A stretch of DNA of 64,000 bases from Anodontia alba (GCA_964016985.1 OZ024827.1:74100953-74164952); one strand, 5' to 3'; positions 1-10,662 are shown, counted from the first letter of the stretch. The notes: generated by a model from the letters alone, not told the origin. Translations and numbers: made by a program.

Positions 1-215
1 GATGGGTTACCGTCAGTGTTTACTGTAATTTTTCGGACAGACAGGCCTGTGCAAACAATGCAGAATCAGGTCAGACGCAGCAGAATGACACTCACCCATC
101 GGGTTTTAGACACTCAACATGTAGAAAAATGGACTTGTTCAAATTTTAGGACAATGATGGTATGAAATCAAAGTGTCCTAACATTTAGGGTAAATACTGT
201 ATAATATTCGATAAA
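1..215. repeat. Degenerate F/V-type hairpin element remnant
   Basis: CGGACAGACAGGCCTGTGCA leads into an F-like arm (GCAAACAATGCAG), and TTTAGGGTAAATACTGTA lies near 185-202. These are the outer arms seen around other F hairpins here, such as at 21200 and 50350. Confidence 0.4.
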
Positions 216-311
216 TATTTACTCTGACCATGACGTAGCACGGAATTCCCATGTTCAGCAGTGAAAGTTCAATATTCCCCGTGGGACATAAAGGTCAGTA
301 ACACTGATCTG

Positions 312-765
312 TTTACTACGAAAGACCGGTAGTGACATTTCAACTACATTAATTCAAGCTTCTCGAATTCACGATTTCAACTTCACGAATTCACGATTTT
401 AACTTCACGAATTCAAGATTTCAACTTCACGAATTCACGAATTCAACTTCACAAATTCATTTTTCACGAACTCAGCTACACGAATTCACGAATTCAACTT
501 AACGAATTTACGAATTCCACTTCACGAATTCCACTTCACGTATTCAACTCCACGAATTCACGAATTCAACTTCCTGAATTCACGAATTCACGAATTCCAC
601 TTCACGAATTCAAGTTCACGAATTCAACAGTTGAATTCGTGAAGTTGAATTCGTAAATTCGTGCAGTTGAAATCGTGAATTTGTGAAGCTGAAATCGAGA
701 ATTCGTGAAGTTGAAACCTTGAATTCATGTATTTGAAATGTTACTATCGGTTTTTCGTAGTCTAC
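312..765. repeat. Inverted-repeat element filled with GAATTC-rich minisatellite
   Basis: The left end (TTTACTACGAAAGACCGGTA then TGACATTTCAA) pairs with the reverse complement of 718-765 (GACTACGAAAAACCGATA then TAACATTTCAA). Between them run many copies of a 12-15 base unit, CACGAATTCAACTT. It points one way from about 360 to 628 and the other way from 630 to 720, meeting at the palindrome 620-638. Confidence 0.65.
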
Positions 766-769
766 ACAT

Positions 770-1440
770 ACTCGCATAATACGTGAATGTTTTACTGGCC
801 ATGACGTAGCAATTCCCATGTTCAGCAGTGAAATTTCAATATTCCTCATGTGACGTTATGGTCGGTAAACATTCATCTGTTTGTTTACTGGCTATGATGT
901 AGCATGGAATTTCCATATTCAGCATTAAACTTTAAATATTCCTCTAGTGACGTAATGGTCAGTAAACGGTCCTCTGTTTACACATATATACTCGTATAAT
1001 ACGATGAATGTCTACTGGCCATGACGTAGCATGGAACACTCATGTTCAGCAGTGAAATCTCAGTGTTCCCCGTTTGACGTAATGGTTCCCGTTTGACGTA
1101 ATGGTTCCCCGTAATGGTTCCCCGTTCAACTTCACAAATTCATTTTCACGAACTCAGCTACACGAATTCACGAATTCAACCATGACAGTCCTCTGTTTAC
1201 ATATACTCGTATAATACGATGAATATTTACTGGCCATGACGTAGTATGGAATTCCCATGTTCAGCAGTGAAATTTCAGTGTTCCCCGTGTGACGTAATGG
1301 CAATAAACAGTCCTCTGTCTACACATCTCATATAATACGATGAATGTTTACTGGCCATGACGTAGCATGGAATTCCCATGTTCAGCAGTGAAATTTCAAT
1401 ATTCACCGTGTGACGTAATGGTCAGTAAGCAGTCCTTTGC
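770..1440. repeat. Tandem repeat of about 121 bp with CATGACGTAGCATGG
   Basis: The CATGACGTAGCA motif recurs near 800, 893, 1020, 1235 and 1356. It is followed each time by CCCATGTTCAGCAGTGAAA and a GTGTGACGTAATGG block. Another copy sits at about 229, left of the inverted-repeat element, so that element probably interrupted the array. Confidence 0.65.
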
Positions 1441-1465
1441 TTTTACAATGCTTTGAATTTCATAT

Positions 1466-2022
1466 GAGCCAGCGCATGACAAAACCAACAAAATGACATG
1501 TGCGCCTAGCGAAGACTCAGATCAGCCTGGGCATCCGCCCAGTCTGATCAGTTTGTTTGTGCTGAGGTTTTACGGCCCAGTCAACCCAATGGGGTCATGT
1601 CGAGCGCGGTCAGTTTACCTAACCACACGTTTACTGGGCAGGCTTAATCCTCTAAGCGGTTAACCAGTATTGTGCACATTCTTTCGCCAGAAACTGACAA
1701 CTGCCCTTCTTGAATCAGCGGAAGGGAGAGAATGACCGTAGAAAATATTTCATGATCAGTCTCCACGAAAGAATGTTGCCGACCTCGGCGGGGGTTGAAC
1801 CCGCGACCTCCTGGTCTCCAGTCGGACGGCGCATCCAACTGAGCCACCGAAGCCGGCATCCAGTCTGATCAGAGTCTTCGCTATCCGCATGAAAAAAGCT
1901 TGGGTCCTTAGCTACGTATTGAGCGCATAGCGAAGATTCTGATCAGACTGGGCGGATGCCCAGGCTGATCTGAGTCTTCGCTGGGCGAACATGCCACTGT
2001 GGGTTTTGTCATTCGCTGGCTC
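1466..2022. repeat. Family G hairpin element, interrupted by a SINE
   Basis: The ends GAGCCAGCGCATGACAAAACC and GGTTTTGTCATTCGCTGGCTC are inverted. Inside are the GCGAAGACTCAGATCAGCCT arms. The left arm is split by the SINE at 1551-1859. Confidence 0.7.
1551..1859 (-). mobile_element. tRNA-derived SINE, copy 1
   Basis: Read on the - strand, it starts GCCGGCTTCGGTGGCTCAGT (A-box region). A B-box GGGTTCAACCCC follows, then a body with GAAGGGCAGTTGTCAGTTTC and a tail CTCAGCACAAACAAAC. CCAGTCTGATCA occurs on both sides (1539-1550 and 1860-1871), a 12-base target duplication. The 3' half is like molluscan V-SINE-type elements such as RUDI; exact family unverified. Confidence 0.85.
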
Positions 2023-2337
2023 ATATTCGAACACAGCAATCAATGCTAAAACAAGTTTTGCAGTTAAAAAGAAAACTTCATACACTTACGACAAGGTTCT
2101 GTAAGAGGAACGCACGCAGTTTTCGAGCACAGTTTAAATTCGAATGGCCTAGACAAACAATCTTGAACACTTGCTGGCAGGAAGTTAGCTGTCTGCATGC
2201 TCTGTTAGGCCGTCTGAAACAAAGATTTAATCGTGTGAGGTACATAAATTTATAATGTAAGCACGCAATCATGTTTTATATCAAGCAGTTATGCATGCTG
2301 GATCGCACACAAGTAAACATTTATGTATTCACGCTCG

Positions 2338-2390
2338 CATACATACATACGTACGTACGTACGTGTACGTACGTACATACATACGTATGT
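2338..2390. repeat. ACGT/ACAT microsatellite, left part
   Basis: Alternating CATA and GTAC units, split from the right-hand part (2697-2776) by a SINE. Confidence 0.85.
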
Positions 2391-2696
2391 TTGTTTGTTT
2401 GTGTTGAGGTTTTACGGCCCAGTCAACCCAATGGGATGTCGAGCGCGGTCAGTTTACCTAACCACACGTTTACTGGACAGGCTTAGTCCTCTAAGCGGTT
2501 AACCAGTATTGTGCACATTCTTTCGCCAGAAACTGACAACTGCCCTTCTTGAATCAGCGGAAGGGAGAGAATGACCGTAGAAAATATTTCATGATCAATC
2601 TCAACGAAAGAATGTTGCCGACCTCGGCGGGGGATGAACCCGCGACCTCCTGGTCTCCAGTCGGACGGCGCATCCAACTGAGCTACAGAGGCCGGC
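2391..2696 (-). mobile_element. tRNA-derived SINE, copy 2
   Basis: Same head, body and tail as copy 1. ACATACGTATGT stands immediately on each side (2379-2390 and 2697-2708). This is consistent with a 12-base target duplication, though the target is itself a simple repeat. Confidence 0.85.
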
Positions 2697-2776
2697 ACAT
2701 ACGTATGTACGTACGTACGTACGTGCGTGCGTGCGTACATACATACATACATACATACATACATACATACATACAT
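2697..2776. repeat. ACGT/ACAT microsatellite, right part
   Basis: GTAC, GTGC and then a run of CATA units. Confidence 0.85.
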
Positions 2777-3057
2777 TCACTTGGTCCATGGCAAAGTGGT
2801 CAACTGCAGTATCCTTGACACTGAATGTAAATAATATCATGTCAAAAAGGCACATAACATGCTTAGTTTACTTGAATAATGTTTGAATTGATAAATTATG
2901 GAAAACAAATGGAAAGTTGTTGTTACAAGGAGCCATGAACCGTCCCATACCCACTTCCGGTACTGTGGTGGAAGTGGATGGGGTTTCTTTAAACAACCTG
3001 CGGAAGCAATTTAAAACCGGATTAATATTTTAATCTTTACATTATTATTTCATTGTG

Positions 3058-3077
3058 TCAGAGAGAGAGAGATAGAC

Positions 3078-3111
<34 letters not shown>

Positions 3112-3113
3112 TC
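3058..3113. repeat. GA/GACA microsatellite
   Basis: GAGAGAGA with GACA interruptions. The surrounding 2800-3260 holds nothing else I can identify. Confidence 0.8.
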
Positions 3114-3264
3114 CAAACGGACGTTTTTTATTATTATTTAAAGGCTCCGTATTTCTAAAATAATAGACATTTATTATCCAAGAAATGCTTAATTAATTGA
3201 TATATGGTATTAATACAATTATGAAATGTTGCACCTGACAGCCTGTAAAATTTCAGTTAGTCTC

Positions 3265-3360
3265 TCGTTCTTGAAATGAAATGATTTTATCGTTTCTGAA
3301 TTAATGTTGCCAACATTAATTCAGAGATGATACGATAAAAAGTCATTTCATTTTTTATCC
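3265..3360. repeat. Imperfect hairpin
   Basis: AATGAAATGATTTTATCGT is mirrored by ACGATAAAAAGTCATTTCATT, meeting at GCCAACATTAATTC. No terminal motif of a known family here. Confidence 0.5.
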
Positions 3361-3567
3361 TAAGAAGACAATTTGCAAGAAAAGCCAAAACCTGTTTTCT
3401 GGGAAAAGGACAGTTTGCCTATAATGCCAAAGCCTATATTCTGGGGCAAATAAGGAGGCAAATAAGGGAATATTCAAAATATCGTCTGCTGATTTTTCCC
3501 ATGATGCTAAATGCAAAATAAGTATATCTTGCGTTCTCGTCCATTGTCAAATTGTTGACACATACTA

Positions 3568-3716
3568 AAGCGCTAAGCAAAATTGCAGCAGACGACACTT
3601 TAATTTGTTTTCATGATTTGTCAGAGAAAATATGTCTTGACATTTCATGTGAATCGTCTGCTAGATTCACAGACGATTCACATGAAATGTCAAGCCTTAT
3701 TTTCTATGAAAAGTAA
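3568..3716. repeat. Family I-like hairpin element
   Basis: GCAGCAGACGACACTTTAA, then GACATTTCATGTGAATCGTC and its inverse. A variant of family I with GTGAATCGTC replacing the usual GCAAATTGTCTCC core. Confidence 0.5.
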
Positions 3717-4385
3717 CCCCTGCCACTCACAATTGCGATTACCACTTTTAGGGTTATAATATGAAGAAAAAATTGCGTTATCTCATTATCAAGAGAACAG
3801 TGAAAGAGCCTGAACAAATCGAATACCAGTCTCTTCACGACTATTTCCGTTTCCTCTTTTTAAACATTACTACACAAACTTTGTAGTCGAGTACGCGGCG
3901 GCGCAAGCTGCTTCCGGTTTACGCTATTTGCGTTCTCAGCAAAGCTTAAACACGTCTTTAGTTTTCTTGTACACTGTAATTGTATGGCGAATACGTGACA
4001 GATGTTTAGAAAGGTTGTAACGTTCTGTTTTGAAGTAAATTAATCTATTTTGAAATAAAATATTTTATAACTTACAAAGACGGTGTCAGACGAAAATGCT
4101 TTAACAGTCCTCCCATTAGCCTTAGAATCACAAAAGATCGCATGCAAACAGTGATGGTTCGTATCAACCTGCGCATCCGCGCAGTCTGATCAGGACCTTC
4201 GTTGTACTTTTGAATATTGGACAATAAAAAGTTCTCGTTATTTTCCCTTCTTTGAAAATACAGTGGCCTCAAATGTCTGACTTTTACCGCGAAAACTTAT
4301 TTTGTGGGTTAAATATCTGACAGTCACTGCGAAAACACTATATGCGGTGGTTAACCTGCCAGAAAAGGAAAAGATGCTGATTTTT
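3717..4385. other. No gene; small G-core trace
   Basis: Apart from a G/F-like fragment at about 4140-4205 (TCAACCTGCGCATCCGCGCA) and repeated GCGAAAAC phrases near 4290-4340, I see no supported feature. Confidence 0.4.
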
Positions 4386-4389
4386 CGAG

Positions 4390-5392
4390 TTGACGGCAGT
4401 TTTGAGTACAGAAGAAAAACCTTATCATAACGATAACAATCCTAAACCAGATCTTGATAATATCAATGGACAGATAACAATCCTAAACCAGATCTTGATA
4501 GTATCAATGCATATAGCAAGTTTGGTTAAAAGGCTATGTTATTTACTCAAGCTATCGTCCGGAAACGAAAATATGGGCGTGTCTCAGATAACTCCGTAAA
4601 AATTTGACGAATTTTGCCCATTAGCAATTCCAAACCAGATCTCCTTAATGCCAATGCATATAGCAAGTTTGGTTAAAATCCCTTGTTAATTACTCAAGTT
4701 ATCGTCCGGAAACGAAAATATGGGCGTGTCTCGAGCAGATAACTTCGTAAAAAATTGACGAAATTTGCCCATTAGCAATTCCAAACCAGATCTCCTTAAT
4801 GTCAATGCATATAGCAAGTTTGCAAGTTATCACTCGGAAACGAAAATATGGGCGTGTCTTGGGCAGATAACTCCGTAAAATGTGACAAACTTTGCCCATT
4901 AGCAATCCCAAAACAGATATCCACAATATCAATGCACATATTAACATCACGAAAACATACCTATATAATTTTGACCCCCTTAAACCCCACTTTTATATAG
5001 TAAAACTGGGGTTTACAGGGGTATACATTATTTTTCTTATTTCTGCTCAAAAACATAGATTGTGGGTACTCGTTAGAACCGCCTCGGCGAGGCGGTTCTA
5101 ACGAGTACCCACAATCTATGTTTTGATCAGAAATATGTAAAATATAGGAATTTTTTATCTGAAAATTTTCATTTTTGGGTGGTAAAATTTTCAGTATATT
5201 TGAATAGGCATGTTTTCGTAATGGTTTGGTGAAAATTCATTGATGTTTACTCAAGTTACCATCCAGAAACGAAAAACGGACGGGCGGATGGACGGACGTA
5301 CGACTGACGGATGGAGGAACAGACACACGGACGTCCAACGTGAAACCATAATACCCCGCCACTATTGTGTGTCGGGGTATAAAAAAGGCAAA
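4390..5392. repeat. Tandem ~150-bp repeat with GGAC-rich tail, interrupted by a family A element
   Basis: CCAAACCAGATCTCCTTAAT and TCGTCCGGAAACGAAAATATG recur about every 150 bases (4480, 4632, 4779, 4907). The end has a GGACGGGCGGATGGACGG stretch and GTGAAACCATAATACCCCGC. The same repeat returns at 27120-27605. A family A element splits it at 4945-5223. Confidence 0.7.
4945..5223. mobile_element. Family A hairpin MITE, copy 1
   Basis: Ends CATCACGAAAACATACCTAT and the inverse of CATTACGAAAACATGCCTAT. The central palindrome has arms GTACTCGTTAGAACCGCCTC. It carries no coding capacity. The host repeat reads continuously across it with no added duplication. Confidence 0.8.
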
Positions 5393-5699
5393 ACACAATA
5401 AAACTTACCAAAGTACTTGTGAAGCTCTTTAATAGCATTTTACTTTAGTTCAAACTGTACAACTTAAATTTTTAATGTGTTAAAAAGTGTTGTTTAGTTT
5501 AAACATATTTATTTCATAATTTCTCTATGACAAACAAAACATATATGCATACAATAATACTTTATAGCATTGTTAAAAAGACTGGAGTCGTGATCAGAAA
5601 GAATCTATCTAATTTTAGATGCACATGGTACATGTAGATTTTCTGCCTTTTTTTTCAAGGGAGACAAACATTTTTGACTTCCTTTTTGCTTTCCTGCAC

Positions 5700-5825
5700 A
5701 CCAAGTCCCCGCTGAGTAGGGGTCTACTCAAAAAAGGAAAGAATTTGCTCCCCTTTAATTTGCTCCCCTTAAAGGGGAGCAAATTCTTTCCTTTTAGGAC
5801 AGACCCTTTTTCAGAAAGGAGCAAA
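5700..5825. repeat. Family J hairpin
   Basis: GGTCTACTCAAAAAAGGAAAG with AATTTGCTCCCC, mirrored by GGGGAGCAAATTCTTTCC. The AATTTGCTCCCCTT segment is doubled on the left arm. Confidence 0.65.
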
Positions 5826-6038
5826 AATACAATGTATTTTGGAGGGTAACCTCCCTTAAAAGTCCTTAAGAACAGTCATATATACCGCCTTGTTCATTTC
5901 TTCGAAAGCCTGGTTAAAAATAGAAATGTAAAGTTTATTATATTACGTAAATGATACGATAGGTAAAATTGTTTTCGCCGGTCTTATTGTTATTTTTCAA
6001 TCACACGGAAAACTTTTTATAAAAAAATTTAAAAAAAG

Positions 6039-6068
6039 AAAATGAAAAAAAAAAAAAAAAAAAAAAAA
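6039..6068. repeat. Poly-A tract
   Basis: About 28 consecutive A after an A-rich lead-in. It may be a retroposed tail, but no body was recognised on either side. Confidence 0.7.
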
Positions 6069-6497
6069 GATCTGACTGTTAAATTTCCAGTTCCAGAAGG
6101 AAGTTGCGAAGAAAACCCGCAACACATGTAAAATGAATTTGAATGATAAATTTGGAAACAAGCATGAAATTATTGAATGATTCACAAGTGATTTCTAAAT
6201 ATTTATTTATTTTGACAGAAAAAGTGTCGCCTGCAAAACAATCATGTCGGAAGATAAAAGCTAAGCTAATCGTTTCGTACTAAAATATGACAAATATTTT
6301 TATATGTGCCCCTGAATATCTGAAAAGATGCTACGGCCGATTAAACGAAGTTGGTCAATTTACTTAAAAATCATGGTATAATTTTAATCCAGTGAAACTT
6401 GGGGCAAATAAATTGACATTTAAGATTAGACCTGTTTTACATTTATACAGGTAACTGGATAGATGTACTTAACCTATGCGTCTGTACATTAATTAAA

Positions 6498-6731
6498 TTA
6501 ATACTTTGCATGCTGGGTAAAAAAATCAGCAGACGACATTTTAAAATTTTCTTTTTTTTTTTTTTTTTTTTTTTTCTAGAAAATAGGTTTCGACACTTAA
6601 TGCAAATTGTCTCCTAAGGAGACTTAGGAGACAATTTGCATGAAGTGTCAGACCCTACTTTCTAGGAATATTAAGAAAAATATTATCAGTTTGTCTTCTG
6701 CTGAATTTGCCCATAGCATGGTAAATGTTAA
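6498..6731. mobile_element. Family I TTAA-bounded hairpin MITE
   Basis: TTAA at both ends, arms GCATGCTGGGTAAAA and AGCAGACGACATTTT, and the palindromic core AATTGTCTCCTAAGGAGAC. The left arm carries a T tract (6550-6575). Piggyback-like target choice is inferred from the TTAA. Confidence 0.7.
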
Positions 6732-6839
6732 TACCATTTGCGAACGTAAACTAATCCAAGATTTTTGTTGTTTTTTTTACAGCGGTCGTTTCTCTCAATG
6801 CTTTTTCTTCATTTCTTGCCCCCAAAAGTGGCTTAACCC

Positions 6840-7030
6840 TTATAGCGCCAATCACAATTGCAGCAGACGACATTTTGATTGTTTTTTGTTGTTGTTTTTT
6901 TTGTTTTTTTTTTTTTTTTTTTTTGTTTATTGTTGTTTTTTTTTTGTTGTTTTTTTTGTTTTTTTTTTGTATTTTTTTTTTTGTTTGTTTGTTTTTTTCA
7001 AAGAGAAAAATAAGTCTTGACATTTTATGC
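6840..7030. repeat. T-rich tract inside a family I-like arm
   Basis: GCAGCAGACGACATTTTGATT, then over 100 bases of T with single G, then AAGTCTTGACATTTTATGCG. The right half of the hairpin is missing. Confidence 0.5.
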
Positions 7031-7031
7031 G

Positions 7032-7138
7032 ATTCACATCATGTGGTTACAACGTGGTAACAACGTCGCTGCAACGTAACGACGTTGTAGCGACGTTGTA
7101 TCGACGCTGATGCTACTTTGCGTGTTTGCTGGGTGGTT
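7032..7138. repeat. Family N-like element
   Basis: Repeated CAACGT and GACGTTGTAGCGACGTTGTA blocks ending in TGCTGGGTGG, resembling the N copies at 9690, 36810 and 42800. Confidence 0.4.
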
Positions 7139-7514
7139 ATTGCCGGTACTGATCTTCGCTGTTCAGATAAAAACCCATTTATTTCTCTGTACACATCGCT
7201 AATTGTACCTCACTTTGATTATTTTGAGATTCATGCCTGAACAAACAGTGTAGACCCAGGACCTCAGTCATGGTCTGTACTGGTTGCCGTTCATCAACCA
7301 TATTTGCTATACACATCCGGGTAGCGAAACTGACTTGCTCAACTTCAACTTTTAGAAAATTCAGTGAACTCTCATTACAACGACAGCATTTGCTCCCAAA
7401 GACATTGCCATTAAAATGAATTTGCTGTTGTACAGAATACTTAATGAGCAGATTGATATGTAAGAAAGACATTGTTTTATTCTTATTTCCTCACAGAACA
7501 TATATTTTGGATAT

Positions 7515-7550
7515 GTGTTAGAATCGCCTCAGTGAGGCGATTCTAACAAA
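7515..7550. repeat. Short hairpin with AGAATCGCCTC core
   Basis: GTGTTAGAATCGCCTCA is mirrored by TGAGGCGATTCTAACA. It is the same core as families A, D and L, without their ends. Confidence 0.55.
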
Positions 7551-7719
7551 TATTCAAAACTATGGTTCTTTAAAGTATTAAATAAAATGCTCGTGCATAA
7601 TTTGTAAGTAATTGTTACCTCTTAAGCGAAGGTTTCGTGACAGTCAAATTGTCATTATAACGCATTTTGTCGCTCTATCGAGTGTCGGTATAAATAGGGT
7701 TGTCTGTAGACTACATGTA

Positions 7720-8072
7720 CAGTCAAACCTCAATAGCTCGAACACCGATGGCTCGTTGACCATGGTTAATTCGAATTTTGATTTCCTACGAAATTCTTCC
7801 GATAGCTCAAGAAAACAAATATTTAGGGAAATTTTCTTGTTTAATCATGAATTTGTACGTTGTGTGTACTCAATAGAATCGCCTCATTGAGGCGATTCTA
7901 ACCAGTACACTCAACATACAATTTTTTTGTAGAAAATCGAAAAGATTTCTCTACATTATCATTATTTGCTTCCTGACCTGGCGCCATGATTAACCTTCAG
8001 TGGCTCGAACTATCCATATCTCGAACAAATTTCCATGGTCCCAAAGATGTTTGAGCTATTGAAGTTCGACTG
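7720..8072. mobile_element. Family D hairpin MITE, copy 1
   Basis: Ends CAGTCAAACCTCAATAGCTC and GAGCTATTGAAGTTCGACTG, with TA on each side (7718-7719, 8073-8074). The central hairpin is AATCGCCTCATTGAGGCGATT. TA target and CAGT ends fit Tc1/mariner/pogo-like non-autonomous elements. Confidence 0.8.
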
Positions 8073-8201
8073 TATATGGTAAGGAGTGAAGGTATCCGAA
8101 TTTTCAGAGTACATGTACTAACGATGTATTTTACTTTGTCTTGAAGCCAATGCTTGTTGTCCATCTAATCAAGAAGGACCCTTTTTCTTATTTTCGTTTG
8201 A

Positions 8202-8507
8202 TTTGTTTGTGTTGGGGTTTTACGGCCCAGTCAACCCAATGGGGTCATATCGAGCGCGGTCAGTTTACCTAACCACACGTTTACTGGGCAGGCTTAGTCC
8301 TCTAAGCGGTTAACCAATATTGTGTACATTCTTTCGCCAGAAACTGACAACTGCCCTTCTTGAATCAGCGGAAGGGAGAGAATGACCGTAGAAAATATTT
8401 CATGATCAATCTCCACGAAAGAATGTTGCCGACCTCGGCGGGGGTTGAACCCGCGACCTCCTGGTCTCCAGTCGAACGGCGCATCCAACTGAGCCACCGA
8501 GGCCGGC
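8202..8507 (-). mobile_element. tRNA-derived SINE, copy 3
   Basis: Intact head (GCCGGCCTCGGTGGCTCAGT), B-box and tail. TTATTTTCGTTTGA stands on both sides (8188-8201, 8508-8521), a perfect 14-base target duplication. Confidence 0.9.
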
Positions 8508-8572
8508 TTATTTTCGTTTGAAAATATTACGGGGAACTAATACACTTTCATGGTTGACAAATCTTGATAAAC

Positions 8573-8685
8573 TTGTTTGCCTTCCTTGTGAAAAGGAATC
8601 TACTTTAAAAGGAAAGAATTTGCTCCTAAAGGGAGCAAATTCCTTTTAGCCTTTTAGTGTAGATTCATTTTCAACGAAAAAAACA
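8573..8685. repeat. Family J hairpin
   Basis: AATCTACTTTAAAAGGAAAG and AATTTGCTCC are mirrored by GGAGCAAATTCCTTTTAG. Confidence 0.65.
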
Positions 8686-8921
8686 AAAAGAAAAACAAGT
8701 TAAGTCGGTTTACAACAACTTTCTAATAGAGGAAATTACTGCACCCAATATTGCAGTGATGGCATGCAACAAATCCGTTACAGCCCTACCATGGCACAAC
8801 CCATATCGTAGCGCAAGCGCAACTCGGTCCAGACATAACATTGTAAGTTAAGTCTGTGACATTTATCAGAAGCGCCTAGCAGAGACGCCTCCGATGAGTT
8901 TAAAATGGCAGAAATGTACCA

Positions 8922-9110
8922 GGGCTGCATTCAAGTTACTCGCGAGTGTTATGTCTAAGATCGCTGCTCCTGTTGGCGTTCGTCATTAGGGACAAAGATC
9001 CAGGACAAAACATCTGAACGGCTGCATTCAAATGTACAAGTAACTCGCTAGTGTTTACAAGGGTTCAGAGCAAAACGTTCGCCATCATTTTGGATTTTTG
9101 AACGTAGCCC
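8922..9110. mobile_element. MITE with GGGCTGCATTCAA ends
   Basis: GGGCTGCATTCAA at the left is inverted as TTGAACGTAGCCC at the right. GGCTGCATTCAAATGTACAA also occurs internally. No duplication is clear. Confidence 0.45.
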
Positions 9111-9358
9111 AGCCGTGCCCATACACCTTAAACTTATGAACATATACATGTATTTGGTTTCTTTGCTAATGTGACCAGGCCCGGATGACAAGTTAATACA
9201 CCTCAGACAGAAGTATCAGGGAGGGCGGGGACGTTTAACGGTGTATATACTGACATGGTCAAAAATCTCTTGGTGTACTTTAAATAAATCGGTTTTGATA
9301 TAAGAGCAAAATAAATTGACATTAAAGATTAGAATATGTAAACATAAGTTTGACCCGG

Positions 9359-9578
9359 TTAACCCATTAAAGACTGGAGACCCCTAAACGTGTAACTGGC
9401 AAACAGTGCAGACCCAGATCAGACGCGGCGTCTGATCAGGGTCTCCACTGTTTGCAAACAATTCAACCATGTTTTTCTTTAAGAATATCTACATCATATA
9501 GCCTGACTTACCTAATATCGAAAATGAACTCTTTCAATATATAGTGTGGGAGAGTTTATTCAGTCTTTAATAGGTTAA
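9359..9578. mobile_element. Family W TTAA-bounded element with F core
   Basis: TTAACCCATTAAAGACTGGA at the left and CAGTCTTTAATAGGTTAA at the right. An F hairpin (GCAAACAGTGCAGACCC) sits at 9399-9455, nearer the left end. Confidence 0.75.
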
Positions 9579-9691
9579 ACTCTGGAGAGATCACAGCGTA
9601 CACTTCCAGGCAAACAGCCGGGCAAAGCCGTACTATCTCGTTACGGAACTAGCTCAATCAGAAATGAGTTGCTACAAGAGAAAACATACCT

Positions 9692-9795
9692 TCCCAGCGG
9701 GCACCAACGTTCAGATAACGTCGAATCAACGTCGATGCATGGTCACATGACGTTGCATCGACGTTGATGCGACGCTACATACAGACGATATGTGC
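9692..9795. repeat. Family N element
   Basis: CCCAGCGGGCACCAACGTTC, then GTCGATGCATGGTC and ACGTTGCATCGACGTTGATG. An imperfect palindrome built of CGTTGATG/CATCAACG units. Confidence 0.5.
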
Positions 9796-9804
9796 CGTTG
9801 GTTT

Positions 9805-10242
9805 CTGACGTGCGATCAAAGAAGACTCAAACTGGACTGCGCAGTCTTATTAGAGTCTTCGTTATCCGCATGAAGAAAAGTTGCATCCTTGGCTGTCCAA
9901 AACATTACGAAAACATGCCTATTCAAATATACTAAAAATTTCACCACCAAAAAGTGAAATTTTTCAGATAAAAAATTTCTGATATTTTTCATATTTCTGC
10001 TCAAAACATAGACTGTGATTAATCGTTAGAACCGCCTCGACGAGGCGGTTCTAACGAGTACTCACAATCTATGTTTTGAGCAGAAATAAGAAAAATAATG
10101 TATACCCCTATAAACACCAGTTTTACTATATAAAAATGGGGTTTAAGGGGATCAAAATTATATAGGCATGTTTTTCTGATGTGCGCCTAGTAAAGATTCT
10201 GATCAGACTGTACGAATGCACATGTCGGAAGGTAAGTTTTCT
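9805..10242. repeat. Family G hairpin element, interrupted by family A
   Basis: The left arm GAAGACTCAAACTGGACTGC and the right arm AAGATTCTGATCAGACTGTA are separated by the family A element at 9903-10181. The end matches other G copies (CATGTCGGAAGGTAAGTTTTC). Confidence 0.6.
9903..10181. mobile_element. Family A hairpin MITE, copy 2
   Basis: CATTACGAAAACATGCCTAT at the left and ATAGGCATGTTTTTCTGATG at the right, with the full GTACTCGTTAGAACCGCCTC-type palindrome between. Confidence 0.85.
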
Positions 10243-10355
10243 GATGTTTCTGTTCAAATGAGCCGTGTCATTAGAAAATATGTCTTCGGGGCATATGTAA
10301 ACAGTGGAGAGCCAGATCAGCTTACAAAACCATACAGTCTGATAATGAACATAGA

Positions 10356-10662
10356 CTGTAAAAAGATCCCTTAGATTTTACGGTAAATACTCGCAACTGG
10401 CTGCCAGTATATGTACCGTAAATTTAGGGGCGCCAGTAGATTACAGAAATAATTACGCCTGGTAGGGCAGTGTAGGGCAAGGAAGGTAACGTATAGGACA
10501 TTGTAGGGATGTGAGCTACCGCACCGTATCTTAAGCTTATACATCATTACCCCATCCTACGAGGAAATTCCTGCAAAAATCTACGCTATGCAAAAAATTC
10601 ACGGTAAAGGCGCTGGTAGCCACTTGCCAGTATTTACCGTAAAATCTATGGGAATTTTTACA
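10356..10662. mobile_element. MITE with GTAAAAAGATCCC ends (family T)
   Basis: GATTTTACGGTAAATACTCG and CAACTGGCTGCCAG at the left are inverted at the right as CTGGTAGCCACTTGCCAG and TATTTACCGTAAAATC. A fragment recurs near 30725-30785. Confidence 0.6.

Noticed and set aside
6039..6068. Processed pseudogene tail
   Set aside because: No gene-like body on either side of the poly-A.
6640..7020. 126-codon open frame rich in Phe
   Set aside because: Driven by the T tract at 6890-7000.
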